Positions 1-9,954 of a DNA stretch of 64,000 nucleotides are shown here, in pieces. Source of the stretch: Rhizobium sp. LC145 (GTDB lineage: Bacteria; Pseudomonadota; Alphaproteobacteria; Rhizobiales; Rhizobiaceae); NCBI RefSeq assembly GCF_001005825.1, contig NZ_LBHV01000005.1:62001-126000 (forward strand), given 5' to 3'. Within the stretch, counting starts at the first letter, position 1, and each line of letters starts with the position of its first letter. The position numbers and the translations under genes were made by a program. The notes below the pieces were generated by a model, which worked only from the letters and a program-made list of their open reading frames with translations, had not been told where the DNA came from and did no database searches.

Positions 1-1551
1 CTCGCGGCGTCCGAGCGAATTCGTGATTCGCTTCAGGAGGCCCATCGGACCACGCTCTTCCTGAACATGCTGCACGGGATGAGCGCGATGCTCCATCTCA
101 GCCTTAACCACCGGCGGGAAGTCCTCCACCTTCGGCATGCGGACCGGCTCCACGACCTGCGAGACAGGAGCCGTAGCTTGCTCATGATACGGCTGAGCCA
201 TCCGCGGAGCCGGCTGCGCCTGCATGTGATGAGCCTGAGCAACGGAAGGCTGCGGTGCCGGACGGTTCATGACCGGAGCCGGTGCGGGAGCTTCGGCCGG
301 AGCCGCGGCAGCGAAGATCCGGCTTTGCGGACGGAACTCTTGCTGCGGCTGCTGCATGACGGGCTGCGGTGCGGCAGGCTGAGATGCTGCGGCGATGGCA
401 AGCTCCCGTTCCATGTCGGCCTCTGCCTGACGGATGGTTTCGGCAATCGGGTCGACGGTCTTGGGTGCCTGCGTCATCGTTGCAGGCTGCACTGCGGCCG
501 ATGCCGGAGCAACGGCCGCGGAAGGACGGATAATCGGCTTGGCGGCCGCACGCATTTCCATCGCGTGGAGATCGTTTTGGCTGGCGTTGCGATCGATGCC
601 GGTTGCAACGACGGAGACGCGGATCAGGCCTTCGAGCGCCTCGTCGAAGGTCGCGCCGAGGATGATGTTGGCATCCGGGTCGACTTCTTCGCGGATACGG
701 GTCGCGGCTTCGTCGACTTCGAAGAGGGTGAGGTCGCGACCGCCGGTGATGGAGATCAGCAGGCCCTGAGCGCCCTTCATCGAGGTTTCGTCGAGCAGCG
801 GGTTGGCGATTGCGGCTTCCGCGGCCTGCAGCGCACGGCCCTGGCCGGATGCTTCGCCGGTACCCATCATCGCGCGGCCCATTTCACGCATCACCGAGCG
901 AACGTCGGCGAAGTCGAGGTTGATGAGGCCTTCCTTGACCATGAGGTCGGTGATGCAGGCGACGCCCGAATAGAGCACCTGGTCCGCCATCGCGAAGGCA
1001 TCCGCGAAGGTGGTCTTGTCGTTGGCGATACGGAAGAGGTTCTGGTTCGGAATGACGATCAGCGTATCGACCGACTTCTGCAGTTCCTGAATACCCTCTT
1101 CGGCGAGACGCATGCGGCGGCCGCCTTCGAAGTGGAAAGGCTTTGTAACGACGCCGACCGTCAGAATGCCCTTGTTCCGGGCCGCCTGCGCAACGACCGG
1201 AGCCGCGCCCGTGCCGGTGCCGCCGCCCATGCCGGCGGTGACGAAGCACATGTGCGTGCCGGAGAGGTGATCGATGATCTCATCGAGGCATTCTTCGGCT
1301 GCAGCGCGGCCGACTTCCGGCTGGGAGCCGGCGCCGAGACCCTCGGTAACCTGCACGCCCATCTGAATGATGCGCTCGGCCTTCGTCATGCTGAGCGCCT
1401 GAGCATCCGTGTTGGCGACGACGAAATCGACGCCCTCAAGGCCTGCGGTGATCATGTTGTTGACGGCGTTCCCGCCGCCACCGCCGACGCCGAAAACGGT
1501 GATCCGTGGCTTCAGCTCGGTAATATCAGGCTTCTGCAGCTTGATGGTCAT
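1..1551 (-). CDS. ftsZ: Cell division protein FtsZ (3' end outside window)
   Basis: Tubulin-like GTPase that polymerises into the cytoplasmic Z-ring. The reading frame is open from the ATG at 1551 to base 1 with no stop, so 517 codons are visible and the C-terminus lies outside. The N-terminus has the nucleotide-binding [11 protein letters not shown] (residues 21-31) and the tubulin signature [10 protein letters not shown] (about 106-115). After about residue 320 the sequence becomes Pro/Gln/Ala-rich, the long linker typical of rhizobial FtsZ. The conserved C-terminal FtsA-binding peptide is not yet reached. AAGGAACTG before the start is a plausible ribosome binding site. It follows ftsA after 89 bases and is the last visible gene of ddl-ftsQAZ. 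Identity is secure. Confidence 0.97.
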   Translation of the reverse strand, partial: MTIKLQKPDITELKPRITVFGVGGGGGNAVNNMITAGLEGVDFVVANTDAQALSMTKAERIIQMGVQVTEGLGAGSQPEVGRAAAEECLDEIIDHLSGTHMCFVTAGMGGGTGTGAAPVVAQAARNKGILTVGVVTKPFHFEGGRRMRLAEEGIQELQKSVDTLIVIPNQNLFRIANDKTTFADAFAMADQVLYSGVACITDLMVKEGLINLDFADVRSVMREMGRAMMGTGEASGQGRALQAAEAAIANPLLDETSMKGAQGLLISITGGRDLTLFEVDEAATRIREEVDPDANIILGATFDEALEGLIRVSVVATGIDRNASQNDLHAMEMRAAAKPIIRPSAAVAPASAAVQPATMTQAPKTVDPIAETIRQAEADMERELAIAAASQPAAPQPVMQQPQQEFRPQSRIFAAAAPAEAPAPAPVMNRPAPQPSVAQAHHMQAQPAPRMAQPYHEQATAPVSQVVEPVRMPKVEDFPPVVKAEMEHRAHPVQHVQEERGPMGLLKRITNSLGRRE

Positions 1552-1640
1552 GTTACCAGTTCCTTCTTTTTTCTGGCCGCGTCGCCAATCGGGCCAATTC
1601 GTTCAACTCTTCTCTGACGTCCGAACGCCACTCCGGCACG

Positions 1641-2972
1641 TCAAAAACTCTCTTTCAGCCATTGGCCCATGCGAGCCAGCCGGCCGTTCCCGTTGCCGAG
1701 CGAGGCGATGAGCCCGCTCTGCGAAGCATGTGTTTCCAGTTCCGCGACCTGCGGATAGATCATCAGCCCGACGGCCGTCGAAAACGCCGGCCCCTTGGCG
1801 GCAGCCGGAAGACCCGAGACGCCCATCGGACGGCCGATTCGGACATTGCGGGCCAAAATCCTGCGGGAGGTTTCCGCAAGGCCGGTCAACTGGCTCGCTC
1901 CTCCGGTCAGCACCACGCGCTTGCCGACGATCGGGCTGAAACCCGACTTCTGGATGCGGTCGCGAATGAGCTCCAGCGTTTCCTCGATGCGGGCACGAAC
2001 GATCCGCGTCACCAGCGACCGCGGAACCTGGGTCGGCTGATCGCGATCGTCCTCGCCGATCGGCGGAATGGAGATCAGGTCGCGCTCGTCCGCACCGGCG
2101 GAAAGCGCCGAACCATGAACGACCTTCAGACGCTCCGCATCCTCGATGCGGGTCGACAGGCCGCGCGCGAGATCGGTCGTCACGTGGTGACCACCAAGAC
2201 CGATGGCGTCGGTGTGAACGAGCCGGCCTTCTGCAAAGACCGAGATCGTCGTCGTTCCGGCACCCATGTCGATCGCCGCGCAGCCAAGCTCGACTTCGTC
2301 ATCCACGAGTGCCGCAAGCCCGCTTGCGTAAGGCGTGGCCACGATGCCCTCGACCGAGAGATGCGCACGGTTGACGCAGAGCTCCAGGTTCTTGAGCATG
2401 GCCTGTTCGGCCGTCACCACATGCATGTCTACGCCCAGGATATCGCCGAACATCGACTGCGGATCGCGAATGCCGCGCTCGCCGTCGAGAGAAAAGCCGG
2501 TCGGCAGCGAATGCAGTATCGCACGCTCCTGGCGGCGCGACTGCTGGCTGGCGGCCACCAATACCTTGCGCAGGTCGGCCGCTTCGACCTCCTGTCCGCC
2601 GAGATCGATAGTGGCGGTGTAGACGTCGCTCGCCAGACGGCCGGCCGAAACATTGACGATGAGACTGTCGACGGTGAGCCCGGCCATGCGCTCGGCGGTG
2701 TCCACCGCCAGCCGCACGACGCCTTCCACCGCATCGAGGTCAGCGATCACGCCGGACTTCACGCCCCGCGAACGCTGGTGCCCGATGCCGATGATCTCGA
2801 CGCTATGCGTGCGACCGGGCAGGATTTCGCTTTCCTGGCGCGGCGTCAGCCGACCGATCATGCAGACGATCTTGCTCGAGCCGATATCGAGTACGGAGAC
2901 CACGTGGCTGCGCTTGGAAGACAGCGGCTTCAAGCGCGGCAGACCGAAATGGGAAGACCCGAAAAGGCTCAT
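1641..2972 (-). CDS. ftsA: Cell division protein FtsA
   Basis: Actin-like ATPase that tethers FtsZ to the inner membrane. The 443 residues show the actin-fold phosphate loops VLDIGSSK (27-34) and AIDMGAGTTT (233-242), an adenosine-loop LTGGASQL near residue 355, and a C-terminal GRLARMGQWLKESF segment (430-443) fitting the membrane-targeting amphipathic helix. The N-terminus carries about 20 residues more than the E. coli form, usual in rhizobia. Its ATG overlaps the ftsQ stop (ATGA), so the two are probably translationally coupled; ftsZ follows 89 bases downstream. Confidence 0.97.
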   Translation of the reverse strand: MSLFGSSHFGLPRLKPLSSKRSHVVSVLDIGSSKIVCMIGRLTPRQESEILPGRTHSVEIIGIGHQRSRGVKSGVIADLDAVEGVVRLAVDTAERMAGLTVDSLIVNVSAGRLASDVYTATIDLGGQEVEAADLRKVLVAASQQSRRQERAILHSLPTGFSLDGERGIRDPQSMFGDILGVDMHVVTAEQAMLKNLELCVNRAHLSVEGIVATPYASGLAALVDDEVELGCAAIDMGAGTTTISVFAEGRLVHTDAIGLGGHHVTTDLARGLSTRIEDAERLKVVHGSALSAGADERDLISIPPIGEDDRDQPTQVPRSLVTRIVRARIEETLELIRDRIQKSGFSPIVGKRVVLTGGASQLTGLAETSRRILARNVRIGRPMGVSGLPAAAKGPAFSTAVGLMIYPQVAELETHASQSGLIASLGNGNGRLARMGQWLKESF

Positions 2973-3898
2973 GACTGCCCCGCCTTCTTGAGTGCCTTGG
3001 TACGCGCGTCGAGCGCCTGCTTGCGCCGCTCGTCGGCACTCGCCGTCAACTGCACGGTCGTGCGGTCGTCGAGCCTGAGATCCACGGCCGCGATATCACG
3101 CTCCAGAACCCCCTGCTCCGCCTCCAGGCGGGAGAGAACGGCAAGCGCCTTGTGGATGTTGCTTTCCGGCAGCTTCAGGACGATGCCGTTGTCGAGATGC
3201 AGATCCCAACGGCGGCCGGCGACGCGAACATAGGCGCGCACCCGCTGCCTGATTTCCGGCCACCCGGCCAGCTCCTCCTCGAAGGAGGCCGCAGCCTGCT
3301 CCGCATCGCGGCCGACGAAAAGCGGCAGGGAAGCGAACTTGCTGTCCCGCAGCGGCGCGATCACGCTGCCATTGCGCTCGATCAGCGAAAGCTCGGAGCC
3401 GTGCTGCCAGATCCCGAACGCCTGACGCTCCTTGAGGGTGACCTCGATGGTCCTGGGATAAACCTTGCGAACCTCCGCATACTCTACCCAGGGAAGCTCC
3501 GAAAGCTTGCGGCGCGCAGCCTCGACATCGAGAGCCAGCAGCGACGTCGTGCCGTCGAGCCCGAGAAGCTGGAGAATATCGATCTCCGAAGTCTCGTTGT
3601 TGCCGGAAACCCGAACGTCTTCGATGGCGAACCCGGCCGAAGCGGTCAAAGCCTGAGCAACAGACTGACCATGCCCGCCGACCGACATGCCATAGAGACC
3701 AGTCGCGCCGAGAAAGGCAAACGTGGCAACGGTTCCGGTATGCGCCGGGATATGGATGCGGCCAGTCGCGAGGCTGACACAGAAGCGAACGACGCGACGC
3801 AGCGGACGCGGCAGAACCCGACGATCCTCACCACCCACATAGGCCTCTCGATTACGGCTGCGCGGTCCGCCCGCCCTTTTGCCGATCAACGCAAGCAC
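2969..3898 (-). CDS. ftsQ: Cell division protein FtsQ
   Basis: Bitopic divisome protein linking cytoplasmic ring and periplasmic synthesis complex. An Arg-rich cytoplasmic N-terminus is followed by one membrane segment (about 55-73), a POTRA-like domain starting [12 protein letters not shown], and the FtsQ beta domain ([31 protein letters not shown]). I chose the GTG at 3898 (309 residues): GGAGGA lies 6 bases upstream and the resulting start MLALIGKR resembles rhizobial FtsQ starts. A TTG at 3919 would add seven glycine-rich residues and has no good ribosome site. The chosen start overlaps the ddl 3' end by 13 bases; the stop overlaps the ftsA start. Confidence 0.93.
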   Translation of the reverse strand: MLALIGKRAGGPRSRNREAYVGGEDRRVLPRPLRRVVRFCVSLATGRIHIPAHTGTVATFAFLGATGLYGMSVGGHGQSVAQALTASAGFAIEDVRVSGNNETSEIDILQLLGLDGTTSLLALDVEAARRKLSELPWVEYAEVRKVYPRTIEVTLKERQAFGIWQHGSELSLIERNGSVIAPLRDSKFASLPLFVGRDAEQAAASFEEELAGWPEIRQRVRAYVRVAGRRWDLHLDNGIVLKLPESNIHKALAVLSRLEAEQGVLERDIAAVDLRLDDRTTVQLTASADERRKQALDARTKALKKAGQS

Positions 3899-4812
3899 GA
3901 CGCGTCCTCCACCATCCAACGGACAAGTTCACCAAAGGAGTGGCCAGCATGAGCGGCCATTTCAGGCACCAGCGACGTCGGGGTCATGCCGGGCTGCGTA
4001 TTAATCTCCAGCCAAATGACCTCACCACTCTCGGAGAAACGGTCGTCGTAGCGGAAATCGGAGCGGCTCACGCCCCGGCAACCCATCGCCTGATGCGCCT
4101 TGAGAGCCAGTGTTTGTATCTTTTGGTAAATATTCGGTGAAATCTGCGCCGGAATGACATGCTTCGAGCCACCCGCCGCGTATTTCGCATCGTAATCGTA
4201 GAAGGCGTTGCCGACCGGCACCACCTCGGTGACACCGAGCGCCACGTCACCCATGACGCCGCAGGTCAACTCGCGCCCATAGATGTAGCGCTCGACAAGG
4301 ACGCGATCGCCGTAGCGCCACTCCGACGAGGTAATGACCTGCGGCGGATGAGACTGATCTTCCTTGACGATCACGACGCCGAAGGAAGACCCCTCCCGGA
4401 CCGGCTTCACCACATAGGGAGGCTTTATCGGATGGGTATTGCCGATATCGAAGCGGCTCATCGCCTTGGCCTCAGCAACCGGAACACCCGCCGCCCTGGC
4501 AACATGTTTCGCCTGATGCTTGTCCATGGCGAGCGCCGAGGCGAGCACGCCGGAATGCGTATAAGGAATTTCGAGATATTCGAGGATGCCCTGGATCGTC
4601 CCGTCCTCTCCGAAAGGACCATGCAGCGCATTGAACGCGACATCCGGCTTCAGTTCGGAAAGAACCGCCGCAACGTCGCGACCGACATCGACGCGGGTGA
4701 CGCGATAACCTTCTTCCTCCAGCGCCTTTGCGCAGGCATTTCCCGATGACAGGCTGACGGGCCGCTCGGAGGAAAAGCCTCCCATCAAAACAGCCACATG
4801 CTTGTCAGTCAT
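3886..4812 (-). CDS. ddl: D-alanine--D-alanine ligase
   Basis: ATP-grasp ligase joining two D-alanines for the peptidoglycan stem peptide in the cytoplasm. The 308 residues begin with the Ddl motif [19 protein letters not shown] and contain [14 protein letters not shown], the ATP-grasp core [14 protein letters not shown], and the metal-binding [19 protein letters not shown] near the end. GGGGAGTGATCG precedes the ATG. It is the first gene of the ddl-ftsQ-ftsA-ftsZ unit, so its upstream region likely carries the division promoter. Length is standard for DdlB. Confidence 0.96.
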   Translation of the reverse strand: MTDKHVAVLMGGFSSERPVSLSSGNACAKALEEEGYRVTRVDVGRDVAAVLSELKPDVAFNALHGPFGEDGTIQGILEYLEIPYTHSGVLASALAMDKHQAKHVARAAGVPVAEAKAMSRFDIGNTHPIKPPYVVKPVREGSSFGVVIVKEDQSHPPQVITSSEWRYGDRVLVERYIYGRELTCGVMGDVALGVTEVVPVGNAFYDYDAKYAAGGSKHVIPAQISPNIYQKIQTLALKAHQAMGCRGVSRSDFRYDDRFSESGEVIWLEINTQPGMTPTSLVPEMAAHAGHSFGELVRWMVEDASCLR

Positions 4813-4930
4813 CGATCACTCCCCGAGAAAAAAGGACCACGCTTGTACGCTGCCGCTCTTGCGTCAACCTGTCCGGAGATTGCGATTCCCGCCGCCCTTC
4901 AGACATGGCTGCATTAGTGCCCGAATATGG

Positions 4931-4957
4931 TTAACAAATCGTTTACCTTGGTTAACC
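4931..4957. promoter_or_regulatory. Candidate CtrA-binding box upstream of ddl-ftsQAZ
   Basis: TTAA-CAAATCG-TTTA (4931-4945) matches the CtrA consensus TTAA-N7-TTAA with one mismatch, and a half-site TTAACC follows at 4952-4957. It lies about 120 bases upstream of the ddl ATG. CtrA is the alphaproteobacterial cell-cycle response regulator known to control division genes in Caulobacter and rhizobia. Assignment here rests on motif and position only. Confidence 0.45.
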
Positions 4958-4959
4958 AC

Positions 4960-5209
4960 GCACCCGAAGCCAATGAAATGAAAGGGCAAATTCCGCACCG
5001 TTCAGACGAGACCTTAAATGGGAACCGCCAGGAGCGGTCGAATCCCTCAAGGCAGGGCCCGCGCATGTGCCGGAGCGATTCCTGACACGATCGCGCGCTT
5101 TTTCTTTTCTCTTATTGCGTCTTTTCTATTTTGGTTTTCGAAAAATTGCGCTATGGCCGACCCGGCCCTCCCAAGAGCCGCCTACAATCCCTCTTAATTG
5201 GATACAGCG
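4960..5209 (+). other. Long leader region of the MFS gene with two hairpins, unidentified
   Basis: This AT-richer gap lies between divergent ddl and the MFS gene. It contains a small hairpin ACCGC-cagga-GCGGT (5024-5038) and, further down, GCGAT (5075-5079) pairing with ATCGC (5090-5094) followed by GCGC and a T-rich run (5099-5110), which resembles a weak intrinsic terminator or attenuator. I could not match it to a known riboswitch or small RNA family. No protein-coding frame is convincing. Confidence 0.3.
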
Positions 5210-6514
5210 ATGACCAATGCGATACCGACAGTATCGCCGTCCGCTGAGCCGTTAGAACCTGTTGCATTGAACTCCCCTGCACGAGTCCTGACGGCCAGTC
5301 TGGTCGGCACGACGATCGAATTTTTCGATTTCTATGTTTACGCCACGGCCGCAGTGCTGGTTTTCCCGACCCTGTTCTTCCCGAACAGTGACCCGACCAC
5401 CGCACTTCTCGCCTCCTTCGCGACATTCTCGATCGCTTTCTTCGCCCGCCCGCTCGGCGCGATCGTCTTCGGGCACTTCGGCGACCGCATCGGTCGCAAG
5501 ACGACACTCGTGGCCGCCCTGCTCACCATGGGTATTTCCACGGTCGTGATCGGCCTTCTGCCGTCCTATGAGACGATCGGCGTGGCCGCGCCTCTGCTTC
5601 TGGCGCTTTGCCGGTTCGGTCAGGGCTTCGGCCTCGGCGGAGAATGGGGCGGCGCAGTTCTGCTCGCCACGGAGAACGCACCTCCCGGCAAGCGGAGCTG
5701 GTACGGCATGTTCCCGCAGCTCGGCGCGCCGGTCGGCCTCTTCCTCTCCTCGGGTATGTTCTGGGTGCTGCTGCACTTCATGTCGCAGGAAGCGCTTCTG
5801 AGCTGGGGCTGGCGCGTGCCCTTCCTGGCCTCCATCCTCCTGATCGTGCTTGGCCTGTGGGTCCGGCTTTCGATCACCGAAACGCCGGCCTTCCAGAAGA
5901 CGATCGACAGGCAGGAGCGCGTGGAAGTGCCGGTCGCGGAACTCTTCCGCAATCACAAGCGCAGCCTCGTGCTCGGCACTTTCGTGGCGCTCGCCACCTT
6001 CGTGCTCTTCTATATCGGTTCGGCCTATCTGCTCTCCTACAACGTCAAGATATTGCAGATGCCGTTCATCGAGGCGCTCGAGGTCCAGATCCTCGGCTCC
6101 ATCGTCTTCGGCATCTTCATCCCCATCATCGGCAAGCTGGGCGATCGCTTCGGCCGTCGCGAGATGCTGATTCTCACGACCGTCCTGATCGGCATCTTCT
6201 CGTTCTTCCTGCCGGGGCTGATGACTGGCGGTGAAGCATCGATCTTCGCCTTCTCGGCGCTCGCCATGCTGCTGATGGGTATGACCTACGGCCTGATCGG
6301 GACGGCGCTCGCCGCACCTTTCCCCACCGCCGTGCGCTATACCGGCTCGTCGATCACCTTCAACTTCGCCGGCATCTTCGGCGCCTCGCTGGCGCCCTAT
6401 GTCGCCACCTGGCTGCAGGCGAATTACGGCATGACCTATGTAGGCTATTATCTCGGCCTTTCGGCGGTCATCACGCTCGCCTGCATCCTGCTCTCCGGCA
6501 AGGACGAAGTCTAA
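5210..6514 (+). CDS. MFS transporter, metabolite:H+ symporter (MHS) type
   Basis: Inner-membrane major facilitator of 434 residues with about 12 membrane segments. GHFGDRIGRKTTL (loop 2-3) and the later GKLGDRFGRREM are the duplicated MFS signature, and CRFGQGFGLGGEWGGAVLL is the strongly conserved MHS-family stretch seen in ProP, ShiA and KgtP. Substrate cannot be read from sequence; dicarboxylates, shikimate or osmolytes are all possible. I prefer the ATG at 5210 over a TTG at 5198; neither has a strong ribosome site. It is transcribed against the flanking division genes and ends at a bidirectional terminator shared with aqpZ. Confidence 0.9.
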   Translation: MTNAIPTVSPSAEPLEPVALNSPARVLTASLVGTTIEFFDFYVYATAAVLVFPTLFFPNSDPTTALLASFATFSIAFFARPLGAIVFGHFGDRIGRKTTLVAALLTMGISTVVIGLLPSYETIGVAAPLLLALCRFGQGFGLGGEWGGAVLLATENAPPGKRSWYGMFPQLGAPVGLFLSSGMFWVLLHFMSQEALLSWGWRVPFLASILLIVLGLWVRLSITETPAFQKTIDRQERVEVPVAELFRNHKRSLVLGTFVALATFVLFYIGSAYLLSYNVKILQMPFIEALEVQILGSIVFGIFIPIIGKLGDRFGRREMLILTTVLIGIFSFFLPGLMTGGEASIFAFSALAMLLMGMTYGLIGTALAAPFPTAVRYTGSSITFNFAGIFGASLAPYVATWLQANYGMTYVGYYLGLSAVITLACILLSGKDEV

Positions 6515-6535
6515 CTCAAAGCCGGATTCAAGATA

Positions 6536-6580
6536 AAAGAAAAGCCCGCGAAACCATTGGTATCGCGGGCTTTTTTCTTT
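6536..6580. terminator. Bidirectional intrinsic terminator between MFS gene and aqpZ
   Basis: GCCCGCG (6544-6550) and CGCGGGC (6564-6570) form a GC-rich stem, flanked by an A-rich run on the left and TTTTTTCTTT on the right. It therefore works for the plus-strand MFS gene and for minus-strand aqpZ, which converge here. Confidence 0.9.
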
Positions 6581-6596
6581 AAGCGGAGCGCCTTCT

Positions 6597-7325
6597 TCAA
6601 GCGGAGCGTGGAGCCCCGGTAACCTTCGCAGCCGCCGCTTCTTCGCTATCATCCACCAGTTTCCAAGCCACCGCGCCGAGCACCGCACCGACGATCGGCG
6701 CAACCCAGAACAGCCAAAGCTGGCCGAGCGCCCAGCCTCCGGCAACCACCGCCACACCGGTCGACCGAGCCGGATTGACGGAGGTGTTGGTGACCGGGAT
6801 CGAGATCAGATGGATCAGCGTCAAAGCGAGGCCGATCGCGATCGGAGCAAAGCCGGCCGGAACCCTGGAGCCCGTAGCCCCGAGGATGATGAAGATGAAG
6901 AAGCCTGTAAGGACTACTTCCGCCACCAGCGCGGAGGTCAATGAATAGCCACCGGGCGAATGTTCGCCATAGCCATTGGACGCAAAACCGCCGAGCTGGA
7001 AATCGGCCTTACCCGAAGCGATCAGGTAGAGCACGAAAGCTGCGACCACAGCCCCCACCACCTGGGCGATGATGTAGGGTACGAGGCTAGCTGCCGGAAA
7101 TCTGCCGGCCACCGTCAGACCGACCGATACCGCAGGATTGAAATGACCACCGGAAATGCCGCCGACGGCATAGGCCATGGTCAGGACTGTGAGGCCGAAA
7201 GCCAGGGATACGCCTACAAAACCGATACCCAGATCGGGATAGGCGGCGGCCAAGACGGCGCTCCCGCATCCCCCGAATACAAGCCAGAATGTACCAAAGA
7301 ACTCAGCAGAAAGCTTCTTAAACAT
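6597..7325 (-). CDS. aqpZ: Aquaporin Z
   Basis: Inner-membrane water channel of 242 residues, six membrane segments. Both half-helix NPA motifs are present ([11 protein letters not shown] and [11 protein letters not shown]), and the start [19 protein letters not shown] is nearly that of E. coli AqpZ. Aromatic/arginine filter residues appear consistent with a water-specific channel (Arg after the second NPA). I chose the ATG at 7325 by homology; GGGGGTTCTCG precedes it. Longer starts at 7340 or 7376 have no family support. It shares strand with murB but is separated from it by 242 bases with a hairpin. Confidence 0.95.
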   Translation of the reverse strand: MFKKLSAEFFGTFWLVFGGCGSAVLAAAYPDLGIGFVGVSLAFGLTVLTMAYAVGGISGGHFNPAVSVGLTVAGRFPAASLVPYIIAQVVGAVVAAFVLYLIASGKADFQLGGFASNGYGEHSPGGYSLTSALVAEVVLTGFFIFIILGATGSRVPAGFAPIAIGLALTLIHLISIPVTNTSVNPARSTGVAVVAGGWALGQLWLFWVAPIVGAVLGAVAWKLVDDSEEAAAAKVTGAPRSA

Positions 7326-7533
7326 CGAGAACCCCCACATAGTGTGCCCCTCCGGCTCACGCCGGGGAGAGGGCACGAGTCGTCACTGCCTCATGACTAT
7401 GCAACAAGATTGACGAAATGCAACTTGGACAGGCAGCGGGTGGCTTTCGGCGAAGCGGAAACTTGGAAAAGTGCTAAGGAGTTTCGTTAAGAAACCCCGG
7501 CAACGAACTGATTCGATTCATCTAAGAATTATC

Positions 7534-7556
7534 GATGCCCCGGTAACCGAGGCATC
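7534..7556 (-). terminator. Hairpin after murB, likely end of the mraZ-murB operon
   Basis: GATGCCTCGG-TTA-CCGGGGCATC read on the minus strand makes a 10-pair stem (one G:U) 12 bases beyond the murB stop. It lacks a uridine run (GATAATTCTTAG follows), so it may be a weak terminator or a 3'-end stabiliser. A second small hairpin, GTTTC-gttaa-GAAAC, lies at about 7486-7500. Nothing else is evident between 7326 and 7567. Confidence 0.55.
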
Positions 7557-7567
7557 GGCAGCGTTAC

Positions 7568-8542
7568 TTATTCGCTGGTCGCGCCCTGGAACGGCTTCAC
7601 TTCACGCCCCGGCATGAAGATACCGAGTCGCCTGATCTCCCATTCGAGCTTGATTCCCGAATGTTCGAAGACGCGCTGGCGCACCGTCTCCCCGAGATAT
7701 TCGAGATCGTAACCGGTGGCGTACCCGATATTGATCATGAAGTTGCAGTGAAGCGAGGACATCTGCGCTCCACCGCTCATGAGCCCGCGCCCGCCAGCTT
7801 CGTCGATGAGCTTCCAGGCAGAATGGCCCTCTGGATTCTTGAAGGTCGAACCGCCGGTCTTTTCCTTGATTGGCTGCACCGTTTCGCGATGTTGACGGAC
7901 AGCATCCATATCAGCGCGGATCTTTGCACGATCTTCGGGATAGCCCTCGAAGACCGCATGGGTGAAAATCATGTCCGTGGCAGCCGAGGAATGGCGATAG
8001 CTATAGCCCATGTCGGCGTTGGTGAGCACATGCTTGTTGCCCTTGCGGTCGACCGCATGGACCTCGACGACCCGTTGGGAGGTCTCGCCGCCGTTGGCAC
8101 CGGCATTCATGCGCAGCGCTCCGCCGATCGATCCGGGAATGCCGTAGTAGAATGCGAACCCGCCGATACCATTGTCCATCGCCATGGCGGCAATGTGCTT
8201 GTCGGGGCAGATCGCACCCGCCTGGATGCGGTTCTCGCCGGCGAGATCGACCTGGCCGAACCCCTTGGCGGAAAGCCGCAGGACCACACCCGGAATACCA
8301 CCGTCGCGAACCAGCAGGTTGGAGCCGACGCCCACGACCGTCAGCGGTACGTCTTTGGGAAGAATTTTGAGAAAAGCGACGAGGTCATCGACGTCGTGCG
8401 GCTGGAACATCAGCTCCGCAAGGCCGCCCGCCTGGAACCAGGTCACGCGATCCATGGGAGCGTCCGGCGTCAGACGTCCACGCAATTCCTTGACGCCTTC
8501 TCCAAGCGACGCCAGCAGTTTTTCCCCGTTCACCTGTTTCAT
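7568..8542 (-). CDS. murB: UDP-N-acetylenolpyruvoylglucosamine reductase
   Basis: FAD/NADPH enzyme that reduces UDP-GlcNAc-enolpyruvate to UDP-MurNAc in the cytoplasm. The 324 residues include the FAD-binding [35 protein letters not shown], and the type I segment [21 protein letters not shown] with the catalytic Ser. The ATG at 8542 gives [10 protein letters not shown] and starts two bases after the murC stop, so the pair is coupled. The open frame continues upstream to 8593, but that extension lies inside murC and is not family-like. Confidence 0.96.
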   Translation of the reverse strand: MKQVNGEKLLASLGEGVKELRGRLTPDAPMDRVTWFQAGGLAELMFQPHDVDDLVAFLKILPKDVPLTVVGVGSNLLVRDGGIPGVVLRLSAKGFGQVDLAGENRIQAGAICPDKHIAAMAMDNGIGGFAFYYGIPGSIGGALRMNAGANGGETSQRVVEVHAVDRKGNKHVLTNADMGYSYRHSSAATDMIFTHAVFEGYPEDRAKIRADMDAVRQHRETVQPIKEKTGGSTFKNPEGHSAWKLIDEAGGRGLMSGGAQMSSLHCNFMINIGYATGYDLEYLGETVRQRVFEHSGIKLEWEIRRLGIFMPGREVKPFQGATSE

Positions 8543-8544
8543 TC

Positions 8545-9954
8545 TCACTGTCCCGAAATACTTTCCAGTTCCCTTGGCAATGCCGCCGCCCACTGCGTGA
8601 TATTGCCAGCCCCCAGAAGAACCACGAAATCACCCGGTTCCGCAATGCCTGATACAATCGATGCGAGTTCCGCCGGAGAGGATATATATCGCACATCGCG
8701 ATGACCGCCCGATCGGATACGCGTGACCAGCGCTTCGGAATTGGCGCCTTCGATCGGCTCCTCGCCGGCCGCATATACCGGCGCCAGTATGATGCTATCG
8801 GCATCATTGAAGCAATTGGCAAAATCCTCGAACAGGCTCGCGAGGCGCGTATAGCGATGCGGCTGGTGCACCGCGATGACGCGGCCCTGGCAGGCTTCGC
8901 GTGCTGCTTTCAGCACCGCTTTGATCTCTACCGGATGATGGCCGTAGTCGTCGAATACCTGGACGCCGTTCCAGCTTCCCGTGAGCGTGAAACGCCTTTT
9001 GACACCGCTGAAGGCGGCAAGCCCCTTGCGAATGCTTTCTTCCGGAATACCGAGCCGATTGGCGACAGCGATCGCCGCCGTGGCATTGGAAATGTTGTGC
9101 CGGCCGGGCATCGGCAGTTTCAGGTCACTGAATTTGAAGACCTCGCCCGTGCGGCGGCGGCGTATTTCCACATCGAAGATCGAGAGCGTTCCCTCCATGC
9201 GGACGTTGGAGAAGCGCACATCCGCCTGCGGATTTTCTCCATAGGTGATGATCTTGCGATCCTCGATACGTCCGACGAGCGCCTGTACCTCGGGATGATC
9301 GAGGCAGAGCACGCCGAAGCCGTAGAAAGGCACGTTCTCGACGAATTGCCGGAAGGCCGCTCGCACCGCATCGAAATTTCCGTAATGGTCCAGATGTTCG
9401 GGGTCGATATTGGTGACGACCGCGACATCCGCGGGCAGCTTCAGGAAGGTGCCGTCCGATTCGTCGGCTTCCACCACCATCCACTCGCCCTCGCCCATGC
9501 GGGCATTGGTGCCGTACGCATTGATGATGCCGCCATTGATGACGGTCGGGTCGAGCCCGCCTGCCTCCAACAGCGCACCCACCATCGAGGTGGTGGTCGT
9601 CTTGCCGTGCGTGCCGCCGATGGCGATCGCATTGCGGAAGCGCATCAGTTCGGCGAGCATTTCGGCGCGACGGACGATCGGCAGCGATTTTTCACGCGCG
9701 GCGACGAGTTCCGGATTATTCTTCTTGATGGCGGTCGAGACGACGACCACTTCCGCATCGCCCAGGTTTTCCGCCTGATGTCCCACGAAGACCGGAATGC
9801 CCTTGTCGCGCAGTCGCTGCACGTTGGCGCCGTCGGCCTGGTCCGATCCCTGCACGCGGTGGCCGAGATTGTGCAGCACTTCGGCAATGCCGCTCATGCC
9901 GATCCCGCCGATGCCGATGAAATGGACGAGCCCGATGGCCTTCGGCAGCTTCAT
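8545..9954 (-). CDS. murC: UDP-N-acetylmuramate--L-alanine ligase
   Basis: First amino-acid ligase of the stem peptide. The 469 residues show the N-terminal nucleotide fold [17 protein letters not shown] (11-27), the ATP loop [17 protein letters not shown] (113-129), [10 protein letters not shown] and [15 protein letters not shown], all Mur ligase signatures. Length is normal. Its ATG overlaps the murG stop (ATGA), and murB follows two bases after its stop. Confidence 0.97.
   Translation of the reverse strand: MKLPKAIGLVHFIGIGGIGMSGIAEVLHNLGHRVQGSDQADGANVQRLRDKGIPVFVGHQAENLGDAEVVVVSTAIKKNNPELVAAREKSLPIVRRAEMLAELMRFRNAIAIGGTHGKTTTTSMVGALLEAGGLDPTVINGGIINAYGTNARMGEGEWMVVEADESDGTFLKLPADVAVVTNIDPEHLDHYGNFDAVRAAFRQFVENVPFYGFGVLCLDHPEVQALVGRIEDRKIITYGENPQADVRFSNVRMEGTLSIFDVEIRRRRTGEVFKFSDLKLPMPGRHNISNATAAIAVANRLGIPEESIRKGLAAFSGVKRRFTLTGSWNGVQVFDDYGHHPVEIKAVLKAAREACQGRVIAVHQPHRYTRLASLFEDFANCFNDADSIILAPVYAAGEEPIEGANSEALVTRIRSGGHRDVRYISSPAELASIVSGIAEPGDFVVLLGAGNITQWAAALPRELESISGQ

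Noticed and set aside
67-1617. 516-codon plus-strand frame at the left edge
   Set aside because: It is the antisense shadow of ftsZ, whose true frame is unmistakable but has no stop within the window.
5034-5048. GCGGTCGAATCCCTC resembling a tRNA T-arm
   Set aside because: No acceptor, D-arm or anticodon arm can be built around it, and the GGTTCGAATCC consensus is broken.
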